Source of the DNA: Berryella wangjianweii
GTDB taxonomy: Bacteria > Actinomycetota > Coriobacteriia > Coriobacteriales > Eggerthellaceae
Assembly: GCA_013201155.1 (NCBI GenBank)
Contig: CP053716.1
Coordinates: 372,001 to 436,000 of the forward strand
Direction: 5' to 3'
DNA: 64,000 nucleotides
A model generated the notes under the pieces. It saw nothing but the letters and a program-made list of their open reading frames with translations. It was not told where the DNA came from and did no database searches. Positions within the stretch are counted from its first letter, which is position 1. Each line of letters begins with the position of its first letter. This document shows, piece after piece, positions 25,356-33,692 of the stretch. The translations under genes were made by a program, and so were the position numbers.

Positions 25356-26258
25356 TTACTGCGCGGTCGGCTGAAGGCCCACCTGGCGCATGAGCGCCGT
25401 CAGATCGGCTCGCTGAGCAGGCGTGGCAGGCACCAACGGCAGCCTCACGCCTCCCACTGGGAAGCCCAGCAGGTTCAGGGCCTCCTTCACCAGAATGGGG
25501 TTCGTGGTCGCGAACAGCCCCTTCATAAGCGGCAGCAGATGCTCGTGCGCGGCGCGAGCCTCGTCCCACGAGCCCTGGGCCGCCAGATCGACGATGCGCC
25601 TCATCAGCGCGGGAGCCACGTTGCCGATCGTCGAGATCACGCCGTGACCGCCCATTGACATGATGTCATACGTTGTCGCATCGTCACCGGAAAGCACGGA
25701 AAAACCGCTGGGAGCGTCCTCGATGATCGAGCGCACCTGCTGCATGTCGCCCGATGCCTCCTTCACGGCCACGATGTTGGGAACGTCGTGCGCGAGGCGC
25801 AGGGTGGTTTCCGCCGTCATGTTGGTGACGCACCGACCGGGGATGTTGTACAGGATCACAGGGAGGTCCACCGCCTCGGCGATCGTGCGGAAGTGGCGGT
25901 ACAGGCCCTCCTGCGGGGGCTTGTTGTAGTAAGGCACCACGCACATGAGCGCGCTGACGCCCAGACCCTGCACATCGCGGGCGAACTCGATCGTATCGGC
26001 CGTGCAGTTGTCGCCCACGTTGGCGTACACGGGCACGCGTCCATCGGCGGCCCGCACCATGGCCTTGATCACCTCGATCTTCTGCGGGTAGAACACCGTG
26101 GGGCTCTCCCCTGTGGTTCCGCAGGCCAGCAGGGCCTCGTTCCCACCCTGAATCAGGCGATCGGCCAACTGCTCGGTTCGGTTCAAGTCGAGGTTCAGGT
26201 CGGCATCGAAGGGCGTGACCATCGCGGTGATGAAGCGGGCGATTCCTGATGCGGTCAT
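25356..26258 (-). CDS. dapA: 4-hydroxy-tetrahydrodipicolinate synthase
   Basis: A 300-residue TIM-barrel aldolase that condenses pyruvate with aspartate semialdehyde, the first committed step to diaminopimelate and lysine. The Schiff-base lysine is in AVKEASGD near residue 164, the catalytic tyrosine is in LYNIPGR near 137, and the substrate segment ACGTTGESPT is near 46. The start ATG has a GAAAGGA site upstream. dapB lies 177 bases upstream on the same strand. The gap contains an inverted repeat TGCGGTG/CACCGCA (26374-26401) with a GC-rich loop. Confidence 0.97.
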   Translation of the reverse strand: MTASGIARFITAMVTPFDADLNLDLNRTEQLADRLIQGGNEALLACGTTGESPTVFYPQKIEVIKAMVRAADGRVPVYANVGDNCTADTIEFARDVQGLGVSALMCVVPYYNKPPQEGLYRHFRTIAEAVDLPVILYNIPGRCVTNMTAETTLRLAHDVPNIVAVKEASGDMQQVRSIIEDAPSGFSVLSGDDATTYDIMSMGGHGVISTIGNVAPALMRRIVDLAAQGSWDEARAAHEHLLPLMKGLFATTNPILVKEALNLLGFPVGGVRLPLVPATPAQRADLTALMRQVGLQPTAQ

Positions 26259-26435
26259 GATGCGGTCCTTTCGTTCGGTTGCGCGGCGGCAGGGCGTTGA
26301 GGCGCTTTCATGCAGGCAGGCCAGGGTGACGAAGACGCCGAGAGGCGTACGGTCGCGGCCTGCTGGCGCGCCATGCGGTGTCGCGCACGCGCGGCACCGC
26401 AGTCGGCGACACGAGCGCGACAGGCGGGCTGAGGG

Positions 26436-27200
26436 CTACATGAAGCTCTCAAGCCCCACGATCAGCCCTGCGTGCCGAGGGGCGCGGCGGATGCCCAGCA
26501 GCACGCCCGGCATGTACGAGGTGCGGTCCCATGAGTCGTGGCGAATGGTGAGCGTCTGGCCCATCGACCCGAACACCACCTCCTGCGAGGCCACGTACCC
26601 CATCGAGCGCACCGCGTGCACGGGCACGCCGTCCACCAGCGCGCCGCGCGCGCCCTCCATGCCGGGCATCTCGGTTTCGCGACCCGGCGCGGCGCACGCG
26701 CGCCCATCGCGGCCGCGCGCGATCAGCTGAGCGGTGCGCACCGCGGTGCCCGAGGGCGCGTCCAGCTTGCGAGCGTGATGATACTCGATCACCTCGGCCT
26801 CGGGGAAGTACGCGGATGCCGTCTCGGCGAACTGCATCATCAGCACGGCGCCGGTGGTGAAGTTCGGGGCGAAGAACACGCAGGTGCCCTCGGCGGCCTC
26901 GGCGGCCAGGCGCTCAAGCTCGTCCATCGTCAGCCCCGTGGTGCCCACCACGCAGTCCACCCCCGCCTTCGAGGCCAGGCTGACGTTCTCGCGCACGCTG
27001 GAAGGGCGCGTGAAGTCAACCATCACGTCGAAGGCGCAGCCTTCAAGGGCATCGCCCACACAGGCGAACACCGGGAAGTCGGCTGAGGGGCAGGCAGGGT
27101 CGATGCCGCAGGCCAGCTGCAGGTCATCGGCGGCCTGAACCGCATCCACCACGGCGCTTCCCATGCGCCCGGCGAATCCCGCGACGGCAACCTTGATCAT
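26436..27200 (-). CDS. dapB: 4-hydroxy-tetrahydrodipicolinate reductase
   Basis: A 254-residue NAD(P)H-dependent reductase, the second step of the diaminopimelate branch. The Rossmann start VAVAGFAGRMG is at 4-14. The catalytic EYHHARKLDAPSGT segment carries the active-site histidines and lysine and the substrate-binding Ser/Gly/Thr. The C-terminus SYMPGVLLGIR is standard. It precedes dapA, so the two early DAP genes sit together for peptidoglycan and lysine supply. It lies 62 bases downstream of the bPH2 protein gene. Confidence 0.96.
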   Translation of the reverse strand: MIKVAVAGFAGRMGSAVVDAVQAADDLQLACGIDPACPSADFPVFACVGDALEGCAFDVMVDFTRPSSVRENVSLASKAGVDCVVGTTGLTMDELERLAAEAAEGTCVFFAPNFTTGAVLMMQFAETASAYFPEAEVIEYHHARKLDAPSGTAVRTAQLIARGRDGRACAAPGRETEMPGMEGARGALVDGVPVHAVRSMGYVASQEVVFGSMGQTLTIRHDSWDRTSYMPGVLLGIRRAPRHAGLIVGLESFM

Positions 27201-27262
27201 TCAATCTCCCTTCGATCGAGAGCCGCGACGGCCCTTCAGGCAGTGTAGCGCGCACGACGGCG

Positions 27263-29242
27263 TCACTGATTACGATGCGGCATCAGCCAGTCGAGCGCGT
27301 CCTGCGCGTCGGCGGCGGCAAGATCCCATACGGTATGCGAGGTCCGGTTGATTCCGGCGGCGGTCTGCACGCTGACGCTGGCTACCCTCGCCAGACGCTG
27401 GAAGGGATTCGTGCGGGTGCGGACGGTCTGCACCTTGTGCCGCGGCACCCTGACCTGCGCGGTGGCGATGCCGTCATTGCGCACCGTCACGAACCGCCGC
27501 CCCAGCTCAACCCATGATCCTCGCGACCAGATCACGGCGTTCGCAACAGAGGCGGCCAGCTGCAGCGCGGCGACGGCGACCACGAGCGCCAGCAGGGAGG
27601 TTGCAACAAGGGCCACGCTGCTGACTTCGGCCTCGACCACCTCGGCCCAAGCGACGAACCGCGCCGGGGCATCGAGCGCCAGCAGCGCGACGGCCGCCGC
27701 GCCGAAGGGCAGCGAGGGGTTGCGCCACAGGCACATGCGCCAAAGCGCTCGACGAAGCGCGCAGGGAGCCGTCATGAGGCGACGGGACGTCGCCGGTTCG
27801 GCGGCGAATTCGGGCAGCAGCCCGTCGATGAACGACTCCACCTGATCGAGATGAAGGAACGGATGAACCACCAGTCGGCCGATCTCGCCTATGTCCTTCG
27901 CCGATGAGGAGCCCGAGCTTTCGACCGAGTCGATGCGACCAAGCGCCACCGACGAATGGCCCATCAGGCGACGCAGGATGTTCTGACTGCGATCGACCGA
28001 CTGCACGCGATCGGCCTCGATGCTGCTGTGCATGCGCTTCAGCAGCCCGTGCTCGACCTCGATGCGCGTACCCCGGCGACGCACCGTGAAGCCCGCGTAG
28101 CGAAACACCGCACGCATCACGTTTGCCGGATAGGCCAGCAGGATGGGCAGCGCCAGCACTGCGGCCACGTAGATCCCCTCGTCCCGGACTCCCAGTATCT
28201 GCATGAAGCCGGTAAGCCCCGTGACTGCGACCACCCAGAAGGCCACGAGCCGCGCAGGGCTGGTATCGGTGATCGCGGCGAAGATCAGCTCGCGGTTCGT
28301 CAGGCGACGCTCGAACGACACAGCCTGCTCGACCGTCGGAGCCGCCCCACCCCAGACGCCGCGATGACCCATCACCTCGTCGGCCACGGAGTCCACGGCG
28401 TTGCGATTCGGGGACGCGGTGCGCTCCCAAGGCGCCTGAGGGGCGGCGGGGCGTGCGGGGCCGGTGGCGACGGCAGCGGGAGCCACGTCGATCCGGGCGG
28501 CAGGGTTCAGGGCCAGGGCCTTGCGCGCGAACAGCTCGTAGCGAATCGAGTCGGCAGAGGACAGCAGCACGTAAGGCAGCTTGTTCGCCTTGTTCGCGGA
28601 GCCGCCCGCCGTCTCGATGCGCACACTGCACACGCCGAAGATCCGCTGTGGGATCGAGGCCGTGTGATCGACCGACTGCACCTTCGTGTACGGAATGTGC
28701 ACCGCCTTCTTGATGATGATGCCCGAGCGAATCGTAAGCTCGCCCTCGTCGAAGCAGTACGTGAGGTTGCGATAGGTCAGCACCATGATGCCCGCCAGCA
28801 GCACCGTGAGCACGATGACGCCCACCGCCGCCACCAGAACGACCGCGACCGCGCCTCCCAGCACGCCCGCCACCCCCTCGCCCAGAGCCGCGAACAGGTC
28901 GAACAGGTCATCGATGTCGCGCCCCACGTTCTGCGCGATGTTCACTGCCGACAGGACCACGATCAGCCCCATCGACACGATCAGCTGCAGCCACACGAAG
29001 GAATGGTGCACATGATGGGCCTCACCTGTGCGGAAGCGCAGCGATGACGACGCGCCCGCCTCGGAGGAGGAGGCGTCGGGAGCATCGGCGGCGGAGGAAT
29101 CGGCCGCCGGCACGATTCGGGCGGCTCGCCCGGTCGGTTCAGACCGGGCAGCCTGGGCAACCGACGATGCGGCGCGCGCATCAGAGACGGGCTCGCCGGA
29201 AGCGCCCTTGGGGCCGGGAGCGGGAATGCCGTTTTCCGTCAT
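27263..29242 (-). CDS. Membrane protein with three bacterial PH (bPH2) domains, YdbT-like
   Basis: A 659-residue membrane protein of the YdbT kind. After a 65-residue acidic, Ala/Ser-rich start come paired hydrophobic helices alternating with three bPH2 domains. Each domain is marked by a VQSVD- or VQTVR-type strand: VHIPYTKVQSVD, IEADRVQSVDRSQ and VPRHKVQTVRTRTNP. Bacillus YdbS/YdbT pairs affect resistance to a cyclic bacteriocin; the general role is unknown. The ATG at 29242 is 4 bases past the stop of the ydbS-like gene, so the two are a translational pair. A longer frame to 29260 is less likely. Confidence 0.82.
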   Translation of the reverse strand: MTENGIPAPGPKGASGEPVSDARAASSVAQAARSEPTGRAARIVPAADSSAADAPDASSSEAGASSSLRFRTGEAHHVHHSFVWLQLIVSMGLIVVLSAVNIAQNVGRDIDDLFDLFAALGEGVAGVLGGAVAVVLVAAVGVIVLTVLLAGIMVLTYRNLTYCFDEGELTIRSGIIIKKAVHIPYTKVQSVDHTASIPQRIFGVCSVRIETAGGSANKANKLPYVLLSSADSIRYELFARKALALNPAARIDVAPAAVATGPARPAAPQAPWERTASPNRNAVDSVADEVMGHRGVWGGAAPTVEQAVSFERRLTNRELIFAAITDTSPARLVAFWVVAVTGLTGFMQILGVRDEGIYVAAVLALPILLAYPANVMRAVFRYAGFTVRRRGTRIEVEHGLLKRMHSSIEADRVQSVDRSQNILRRLMGHSSVALGRIDSVESSGSSSAKDIGEIGRLVVHPFLHLDQVESFIDGLLPEFAAEPATSRRLMTAPCALRRALWRMCLWRNPSLPFGAAAVALLALDAPARFVAWAEVVEAEVSSVALVATSLLALVVAVAALQLAASVANAVIWSRGSWVELGRRFVTVRNDGIATAQVRVPRHKVQTVRTRTNPFQRLARVASVSVQTAAGINRTSHTVWDLAAADAQDALDWLMPHRNQ

Positions 29243-29246
29243 AGGC

Positions 29247-29759
29247 CTACACGTCCTCATGAGCCAGGCGGGCGAGCTCGGCGGTGCGCTGCCGCAGGTC
29301 CTCGGCTTCAGGCACGGTCAGACCTGGAATCTCGTGCGCGCCTGCCGCGGTGGACACGGTAACGCTGGCCAGCTTGAACACGCGCAGCACCGGACCCTGC
29401 TTGGTGTCGGTGTCCTGAACGCGGATGAACGGGATCACCGTATGATGACGCCAGATGATCCCGCGTTCGATCTGCAGGTACTCGTTCGAGATGCCGTAGC
29501 GCCAGCGCGCGTAGCGCACGGCGGGAATAGCGGTGAGCACCGCGACCAGCGCCGCCAGCGTGACGACCGCATCGATGAACAGCAGGATGCCCAGCGGGTC
29601 GGCCAGGCTGAACGCGAACGCGCCATTATTGGCGACAAGGGCGACCGCAAGCTGCAGGGCGCCGACCCCCCCTCCCACGCCCAGTACCGAAAGCGAGTCG
29701 GTGAGCCGCCAGACGTTCTTCATCCGTGGGTCGAGCTTGCCGCTGAGCGTTTCGGCCAT
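29247..29759 (-). CDS. Small bacterial PH-domain membrane protein, YdbS-like
   Basis: A 170-residue partner of the YdbT-like protein. Two hydrophobic helices (about 20-44 and 52-76) are followed by one bPH2 domain (ISNEYLQIERGIIWRHHTVIPFIRVQDTDTKQGPVLR). The ATG at 29759 (MAETLSGKLDPRMKN) fits the family and has AGAAGGGA upstream; the frame continues to 29834 without a ribosome site. TGCTATATT on the minus strand (extended -10, TATATT at 29795-29800) would give a 30-base leader, making this gene the likely head of a ydbS-ydbT-dapB-dapA unit. Confidence 0.82.
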   Translation of the reverse strand: MAETLSGKLDPRMKNVWRLTDSLSVLGVGGGVGALQLAVALVANNGAFAFSLADPLGILLFIDAVVTLAALVAVLTAIPAVRYARWRYGISNEYLQIERGIIWRHHTVIPFIRVQDTDTKQGPVLRVFKLASVTVSTAAGAHEIPGLTVPEAEDLRQRTAELARLAHEDV

Positions 29760-29794
29760 GAGGATCCCTTCTGTTCGTACGATTCCGTCACCCG

Positions 29795-29803
29795 AATATA
29801 GCA
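29795..29803 (-). promoter_or_regulatory. Possible extended -10 promoter of the ydbS-like gene
   Basis: TGC-TATATT on the minus strand, an extended -10 element 36 bases before the ATG at 29759. No good -35 is present, which is typical of extended -10 promoters. Confidence 0.45.
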
Positions 29804-29949
29804 TTACCGCCGCCGCATCCATCGGCACGACCATGCAGCGCCCTCAGCGAAGGCCCGACGGCGCGAGCGCCGTCGTCGCAGGCGCTCGACGCGCAGGCAG
29901 GGAGCCGAGGCTGCCGGCGTCTCGCCCCGACGAGCGTCGCAGATGCGAA

Positions 29950-29983
29950 GATGCCCCGCATCGCCGAAGCGGCGCGGGGCATC
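29950..29983 (-). terminator. Strong hairpin after pnp
   Basis: GATGCCCCGC (29950-29959) pairs with GCGGGGCATC (29974-29983): a 10-bp stem, with a smaller CCG/CGG stem inside the loop. It lies about 50 bases past the pnp stop. There is no T-run. A second perfect inverted repeat, GACGGCGC-GA-GCGCCGTC, is at 29857-29874. Confidence 0.55.
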
Positions 29984-30031
29984 GGGTGCTGCGGAAGGAG
30001 GCGAGGCGCAAGGCGCGGGCCCTCCCCTTCC

Positions 30032-32239
30032 CTAGTCCTCGTGACGGCGCCGCGGGGTGCGACCGGGACGGCTTGCGCGACCCGGGCGATTGTCGCGGTC
30101 ACCGCGATCGCCACGATCGCCGCGGTCGCGCGACGGCGCGCTGCCGGCCGGGGCATCGGGCTTCTCCAGGCGGTCGAGCGAGATCTTGCCGGTTTTGGGG
30201 TCGATCTCGAGAATCTGCACCTTCACCACTTCACCCAGGCTCAGGGCGTCCTCAACCGAGTTCACGCGCCCGTTGGCCACGCGCGAGATGTGCAGCAGGC
30301 CGTCCTTGGCAGGCGTGAGCTTGACGAAGGCGCCGAAGTCCTTGATGCCCACAACCTCGCCCTCGTACACCTCGCCCACCTCGGGCTCCTTGACGATGCC
30401 CAAGATCATGGCCTTGGCAGCCTCGCCGGCCTTGCCGTCGATGGCGGCCACGTGGATGGTGCCGTCCTCCTGGATGTCGATCTGGGCGCCGGTCTCCTCC
30501 TGAATGCCGCGCACCACCTTGCCGCCGGAGCCGATCACGTCGCGGATCTTGTCCACGGGGATGTGAATCGTCTCGATGCGCGGGGCGAACTGCGACAGCT
30601 CGGCGCGCGGGGCCTCGATGGTTTCCAGCATGCCCTGAAGAATGTGGGCGCGACCCTGCTTCGCCTGCTCAAGAGCGCGAGCGAGGATCTCGACGGACAG
30701 GCCGCGGGCCTTGTTGTCCATCTGCAGGGCGGTGATGCCCTTCTCGGTGCCGGTGACCTTGAAGTCCATGTCGCCCAGGAAGTCCTCAAGGCCCTGGATG
30801 TCGGACAGGATCACCACGCCGTCGTCTTCCTTGATGAGCCCCATGGCGATGCCCGACACCGGCGCCTTGATCGGCACGCCGGCGTCCATGAGCGCCAAAG
30901 TGGAGCCGCAGGTGGAGGCCATCGACGACGAGCCGTTGGACTCAAGCACCTCAGACACCACGCGAATGGCGTAGGGGAACTCGTCCTCGCTGGGCAGCAC
31001 GGGCAGCAGGGCGCGCTCGGCCAGGGCGCCATGGCCCACCTCGCGGCGCTTCGGGGCGCCCATGCGGCCCACCTCGCCGGTGCAGTACGGCGGGAAGTTG
31101 TAGTTGTGCATGTAGCGCTTGCCCTCGACGGGCTCGATGGTATCGAGGCGCTGCCACTCGTTCAGCATGCCCAGGGTGGCAATCGACAGCGCCTGCGTCT
31201 GACCGCGCTGGAACAGGCCCGAGCCGTGCACGCGAGGCAGGTAGCCCGCCACGATGTGCAGGGGGCGGATCTGCTCGGCGCTGCGACCGTCGGCGCGCTC
31301 GCCCGTCTCGATGATCATGCGGCGCATGGCGTGCTTCTCAAGCTTCTTCAGCGCAGCGGCGATGTCGCCCTTCCAGGCAGCACGCTCCTCGTCGCTGAAC
31401 TGCTCGGCGACGATCCGGGCCTTCAGCTCGGCCACCTTGGTCATGCGGGCCTGCTTGTCGGCGTCCTTCAGGGCGGCCGACATCTGATCGTAGAAGGCGT
31501 TCACGCGGGTTGCGATCGAGGCGTCGGGCGTGCGAATGGCCCAGTCCACCTGCTCGATGGCGCAACGGTCGAGGAAGCGCTGCTGAACCTCGCAGAAGGC
31601 CGCGATGGCCTCCTGGCCGAAGGTCATGGCGGCCAGCATGTCGTCCTCCGACACCTCCGAGCCGCCCGCCTCGATCATCGAGATGTACTCGCGGGTGCCC
31701 GCGATCACCAGGTCGAGATCAGAGGCATCCATCTCGGCGTACGTGGGGTTGCAGATGAACGCGCCCGTTTCCGGGTTGCGCGCCACGCGCACGCACGACA
31801 CCGGGCCGTCGAAGGGCGCGGCGCCCACCATCAGCGCCGCCGAGGCGCCCTGCACGCACACGGTGTCGATCGGGTTCTCGTGATCGGCCACGAGGGTGGT
31901 GGCCACCACGTGCACCTCGTTCTTGAAGCCCTCGGCGAAGCCGGGGCGGATGGGGCGGTCGATCATGCGCGCGGTAAGGGTGCCCTTCTCGGAAGGACGC
32001 GCCTCGCGCTTCAGGTAGCCGCCCGGAATGCGGCCCACGGCGTACATCTTCTCGATGTAGTCCACCGTCAGCGGGAAGAAGTCGTAGTCCTTCTCTTCCT
32101 TCGATACCACGGCCGTGACGAGCACGGTGGTGTCGCCCTGGGTGACGAGAACGGCGCCCGAGGCCTGCTTGGCCAGCTCGCCCGTCTCGAACCGGTACTG
32201 CTTGCCGTACAGCTCGAAGGATTCGACGATCTTTTCCAT
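30032..32239 (-). CDS. pnp: Polyribonucleotide nucleotidyltransferase (PNPase)
   Basis: A 735-residue 3'-5' phosphorolytic exoribonuclease. Two RNase PH-like cores are joined by a helical domain. The second core contains the catalytic region with IAMGLIKEDD and LSDIQGLEDFLGDMDFKV. It is followed by a KH domain (VIGSGGKVVRGIQEETGA) and an S1 domain (GEVYEGEVVGIKDFGAFV). A short Arg/Asp/Gly-rich tail (DRGDRGDRGD repeats, then RPGRASRPGR) ends the protein. The ATG at 32239 (MEKIVESFELYGKQYRF) matches the family start. It follows rpsO, the classic order; with rny and rnj the window holds the main RNA-decay enzymes. Confidence 0.97.
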   Translation of the reverse strand: MEKIVESFELYGKQYRFETGELAKQASGAVLVTQGDTTVLVTAVVSKEEKDYDFFPLTVDYIEKMYAVGRIPGGYLKREARPSEKGTLTARMIDRPIRPGFAEGFKNEVHVVATTLVADHENPIDTVCVQGASAALMVGAAPFDGPVSCVRVARNPETGAFICNPTYAEMDASDLDLVIAGTREYISMIEAGGSEVSEDDMLAAMTFGQEAIAAFCEVQQRFLDRCAIEQVDWAIRTPDASIATRVNAFYDQMSAALKDADKQARMTKVAELKARIVAEQFSDEERAAWKGDIAAALKKLEKHAMRRMIIETGERADGRSAEQIRPLHIVAGYLPRVHGSGLFQRGQTQALSIATLGMLNEWQRLDTIEPVEGKRYMHNYNFPPYCTGEVGRMGAPKRREVGHGALAERALLPVLPSEDEFPYAIRVVSEVLESNGSSSMASTCGSTLALMDAGVPIKAPVSGIAMGLIKEDDGVVILSDIQGLEDFLGDMDFKVTGTEKGITALQMDNKARGLSVEILARALEQAKQGRAHILQGMLETIEAPRAELSQFAPRIETIHIPVDKIRDVIGSGGKVVRGIQEETGAQIDIQEDGTIHVAAIDGKAGEAAKAMILGIVKEPEVGEVYEGEVVGIKDFGAFVKLTPAKDGLLHISRVANGRVNSVEDALSLGEVVKVQILEIDPKTGKISLDRLEKPDAPAGSAPSRDRGDRGDRGDRDNRPGRASRPGRTPRRRHED

Positions 32240-32404
32240 AGATTGGTTCTTTCTCTTCCTCTGACACCCTATTGCGCCAGAACGTCTTCGAGGCCGCGCC
32301 TCATGCGCCGCCTCGCGAGCAAGTGCATCCTTATGCCCTCGACCGCAGGTTAAAGGGGAAGCCCCCTGAAACGTCGAATGCGCGAGGGGGACCTCGCGCA
32401 CAGA

Positions 32405-32422
32405 GGCCCGCGATCGCGGGCC
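32405..32422 (-). terminator. Perfect GC palindrome just after rpsO
   Basis: GGCCCGCGATCGCGGGCC, a 7-bp stem with a GATC loop, 11 bases after the rpsO stop. It may stop transcription or be a processing site between rpsO and pnp. No T-run. Confidence 0.5.
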
Positions 32423-32432
32423 CCCTGCGTGA

Positions 32433-32720
32433 CTAGATGTTGTCGCGAATGCCAAGTTTCTTGATCAGGGCGCGGTACTGCTCGATGTTGCGCGCCTTGA
32501 TGTACTTCAGCAGGCCTCGGCGACGACCGATGAGCTTCATGAGTCCGCGACGGGAGTGGTTGTCCTTCTTGTGCGTCTTCAGATGCTCGGTGAGGTTGCG
32601 AATGCGCTCCGAGAGGATCGCCACCTGCACCTCGGCGCTGCCGGAGTCGTTCGCCCCGTTGCCGAACTCGGCAACGAGCTCTGCCGTGCGCTCCTTGGTG
32701 ATGCTCAGCTTCTCTGCCAC
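32433..32720 (-). CDS. rpsO: Ribosomal protein S15
   Basis: A 95-residue S15, a primary 16S rRNA binder in the 30S subunit that bridges to the 50S. Recognisable are the internal [34 protein letters not shown] and the C-terminal RGLLKYIK followed by [12 protein letters not shown]. The GTG at 32720 is chosen because AAAGGTGG lies just upstream; it gives a few more residues than the usual 89. A short hairpin GCACC-CGCA-GGTGC (32737-32750) lies right before the ribosome site, which could relate to the translational feedback known for S15. Confidence 0.96.
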   Translation of the reverse strand: MAEKLSITKERTAELVAEFGNGANDSGSAEVQVAILSERIRNLTEHLKTHKKDNHSRRGLMKLIGRRRGLLKYIKARNIEQYRALIKKLGIRDNI

Positions 32721-32851
32721 GTTCTCCCACCTTTCCGCACCTGCGGGTGCGATCGTGCGCGCAGCGCGCGCGTCGTAGCTCCGAACCGAGTGGACATGCG
32801 GTGGGGCATGCCGACCAAGTACGAAGTGGCTGCCTGATGCAGCATCTCGAC

Positions 32852-32880
32852 ATATTAGGCGGTGTTCAGGCCCAGCACAA
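32852..32880 (-). promoter_or_regulatory. Possible rpsO-pnp promoter
   Basis: On the minus strand TTGTGC (32875-32880), a 17-base spacer and TAATAT (32852-32857). It lies in the 201-base gap between recO and rpsO and would give a leader of about 125 bases. Confidence 0.5.
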
Positions 32881-32921
32881 CGACAAGGCGCCTGCTTCAC
32901 GAAGAGAACAGGGGCGGGCGG

Positions 32922-33689
32922 CTACGCAGGGTCGGGCAGAGCCGCCAGGGCGAAGGGGATCGACTTCAGGCCCGTGGCCAGATGGGCGCGTACCCACTGA
33001 TCGGCAAGGCCCAGGGCCGCCGTGGCCTCGCGGGCGTGGGCGCCCCCCTGCCCGATGACGGAAAACGGGCTCATGAGCAGCGCCTGGCAGCAGTCAAGCA
33101 GAGCGCGGGGAACCCGTGCGGCGGCCTGCATGCGCGCGCACGACGAACAGAGCGACCCGCCCGCCTCGTGCGAGAAACGCGCCTGCGGCCCCGACCCCAG
33201 GTCGGCTCCGCAGGTCACGCATCGGTCGAACGTGGGACGCAGACCTGCCGACGCGCAGGCCTTCAGCAGGTAGGCGGCCGCGATCAGGGTAGCCTGCTCG
33301 CCCTCGGCCGCATCCAGGGCCGCCAGGGCCGCGCGGGTCATGTCGAACAGGCGCGGATCCTCCAGCCCCTCCTGGGCCACATGCGCGGCCAGCTCAATCA
33401 CCACCTGGGCCGACGCCATGCGCTCAAGCCGCTCGCGCAGCGGGGCGTGCGCGCAGGCAAGGCGCGCGTCCGATATCACGTGAAGGCTGCGGCCCTCCGC
33501 CAGCAGCAGGTCGGTTTCGGCGCACAGCTCGATGCGGGCCGCGAGCGACCCCTTGGGTCGGCGCGCCCCCTTCGCCACCGCGCGCAGCAGGCTGCCGTCA
33601 TCTGCCAGGAAGGTGACGATCAGGTCCGTCTCGCCCAGCTTGGTCTTCCTCAGGGCAAGGCCCCGGGCCCGAAACGAGCGCGAGGCCAT
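32922..33689 (-). CDS. recO: DNA repair protein RecO
   Basis: A 255-residue recombination mediator that helps load RecA on SSB-coated DNA together with RecR. The N-terminal OB fold (about 1-80) begins RSFRARGLALRKTKLGETDLIV. A helical bundle follows, and a zinc site CVTCG...CSSC lies near 163-190. The start is 3 bases past the stop of the PASTA protein gene, so they are co-translated. The era-...-recO neighbourhood is usual, here with the PASTA gene inserted. Confidence 0.93.
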   Translation of the reverse strand: MASRSFRARGLALRKTKLGETDLIVTFLADDGSLLRAVAKGARRPKGSLAARIELCAETDLLLAEGRSLHVISDARLACAHAPLRERLERMASAQVVIELAAHVAQEGLEDPRLFDMTRAALAALDAAEGEQATLIAAAYLLKACASAGLRPTFDRCVTCGADLGSGPQARFSHEAGGSLCSSCARMQAAARVPRALLDCCQALLMSPFSVIGQGGAHAREATAALGLADQWVRAHLATGLKSIPFALAALPDPA

Positions 33690-33692
33690 GGG

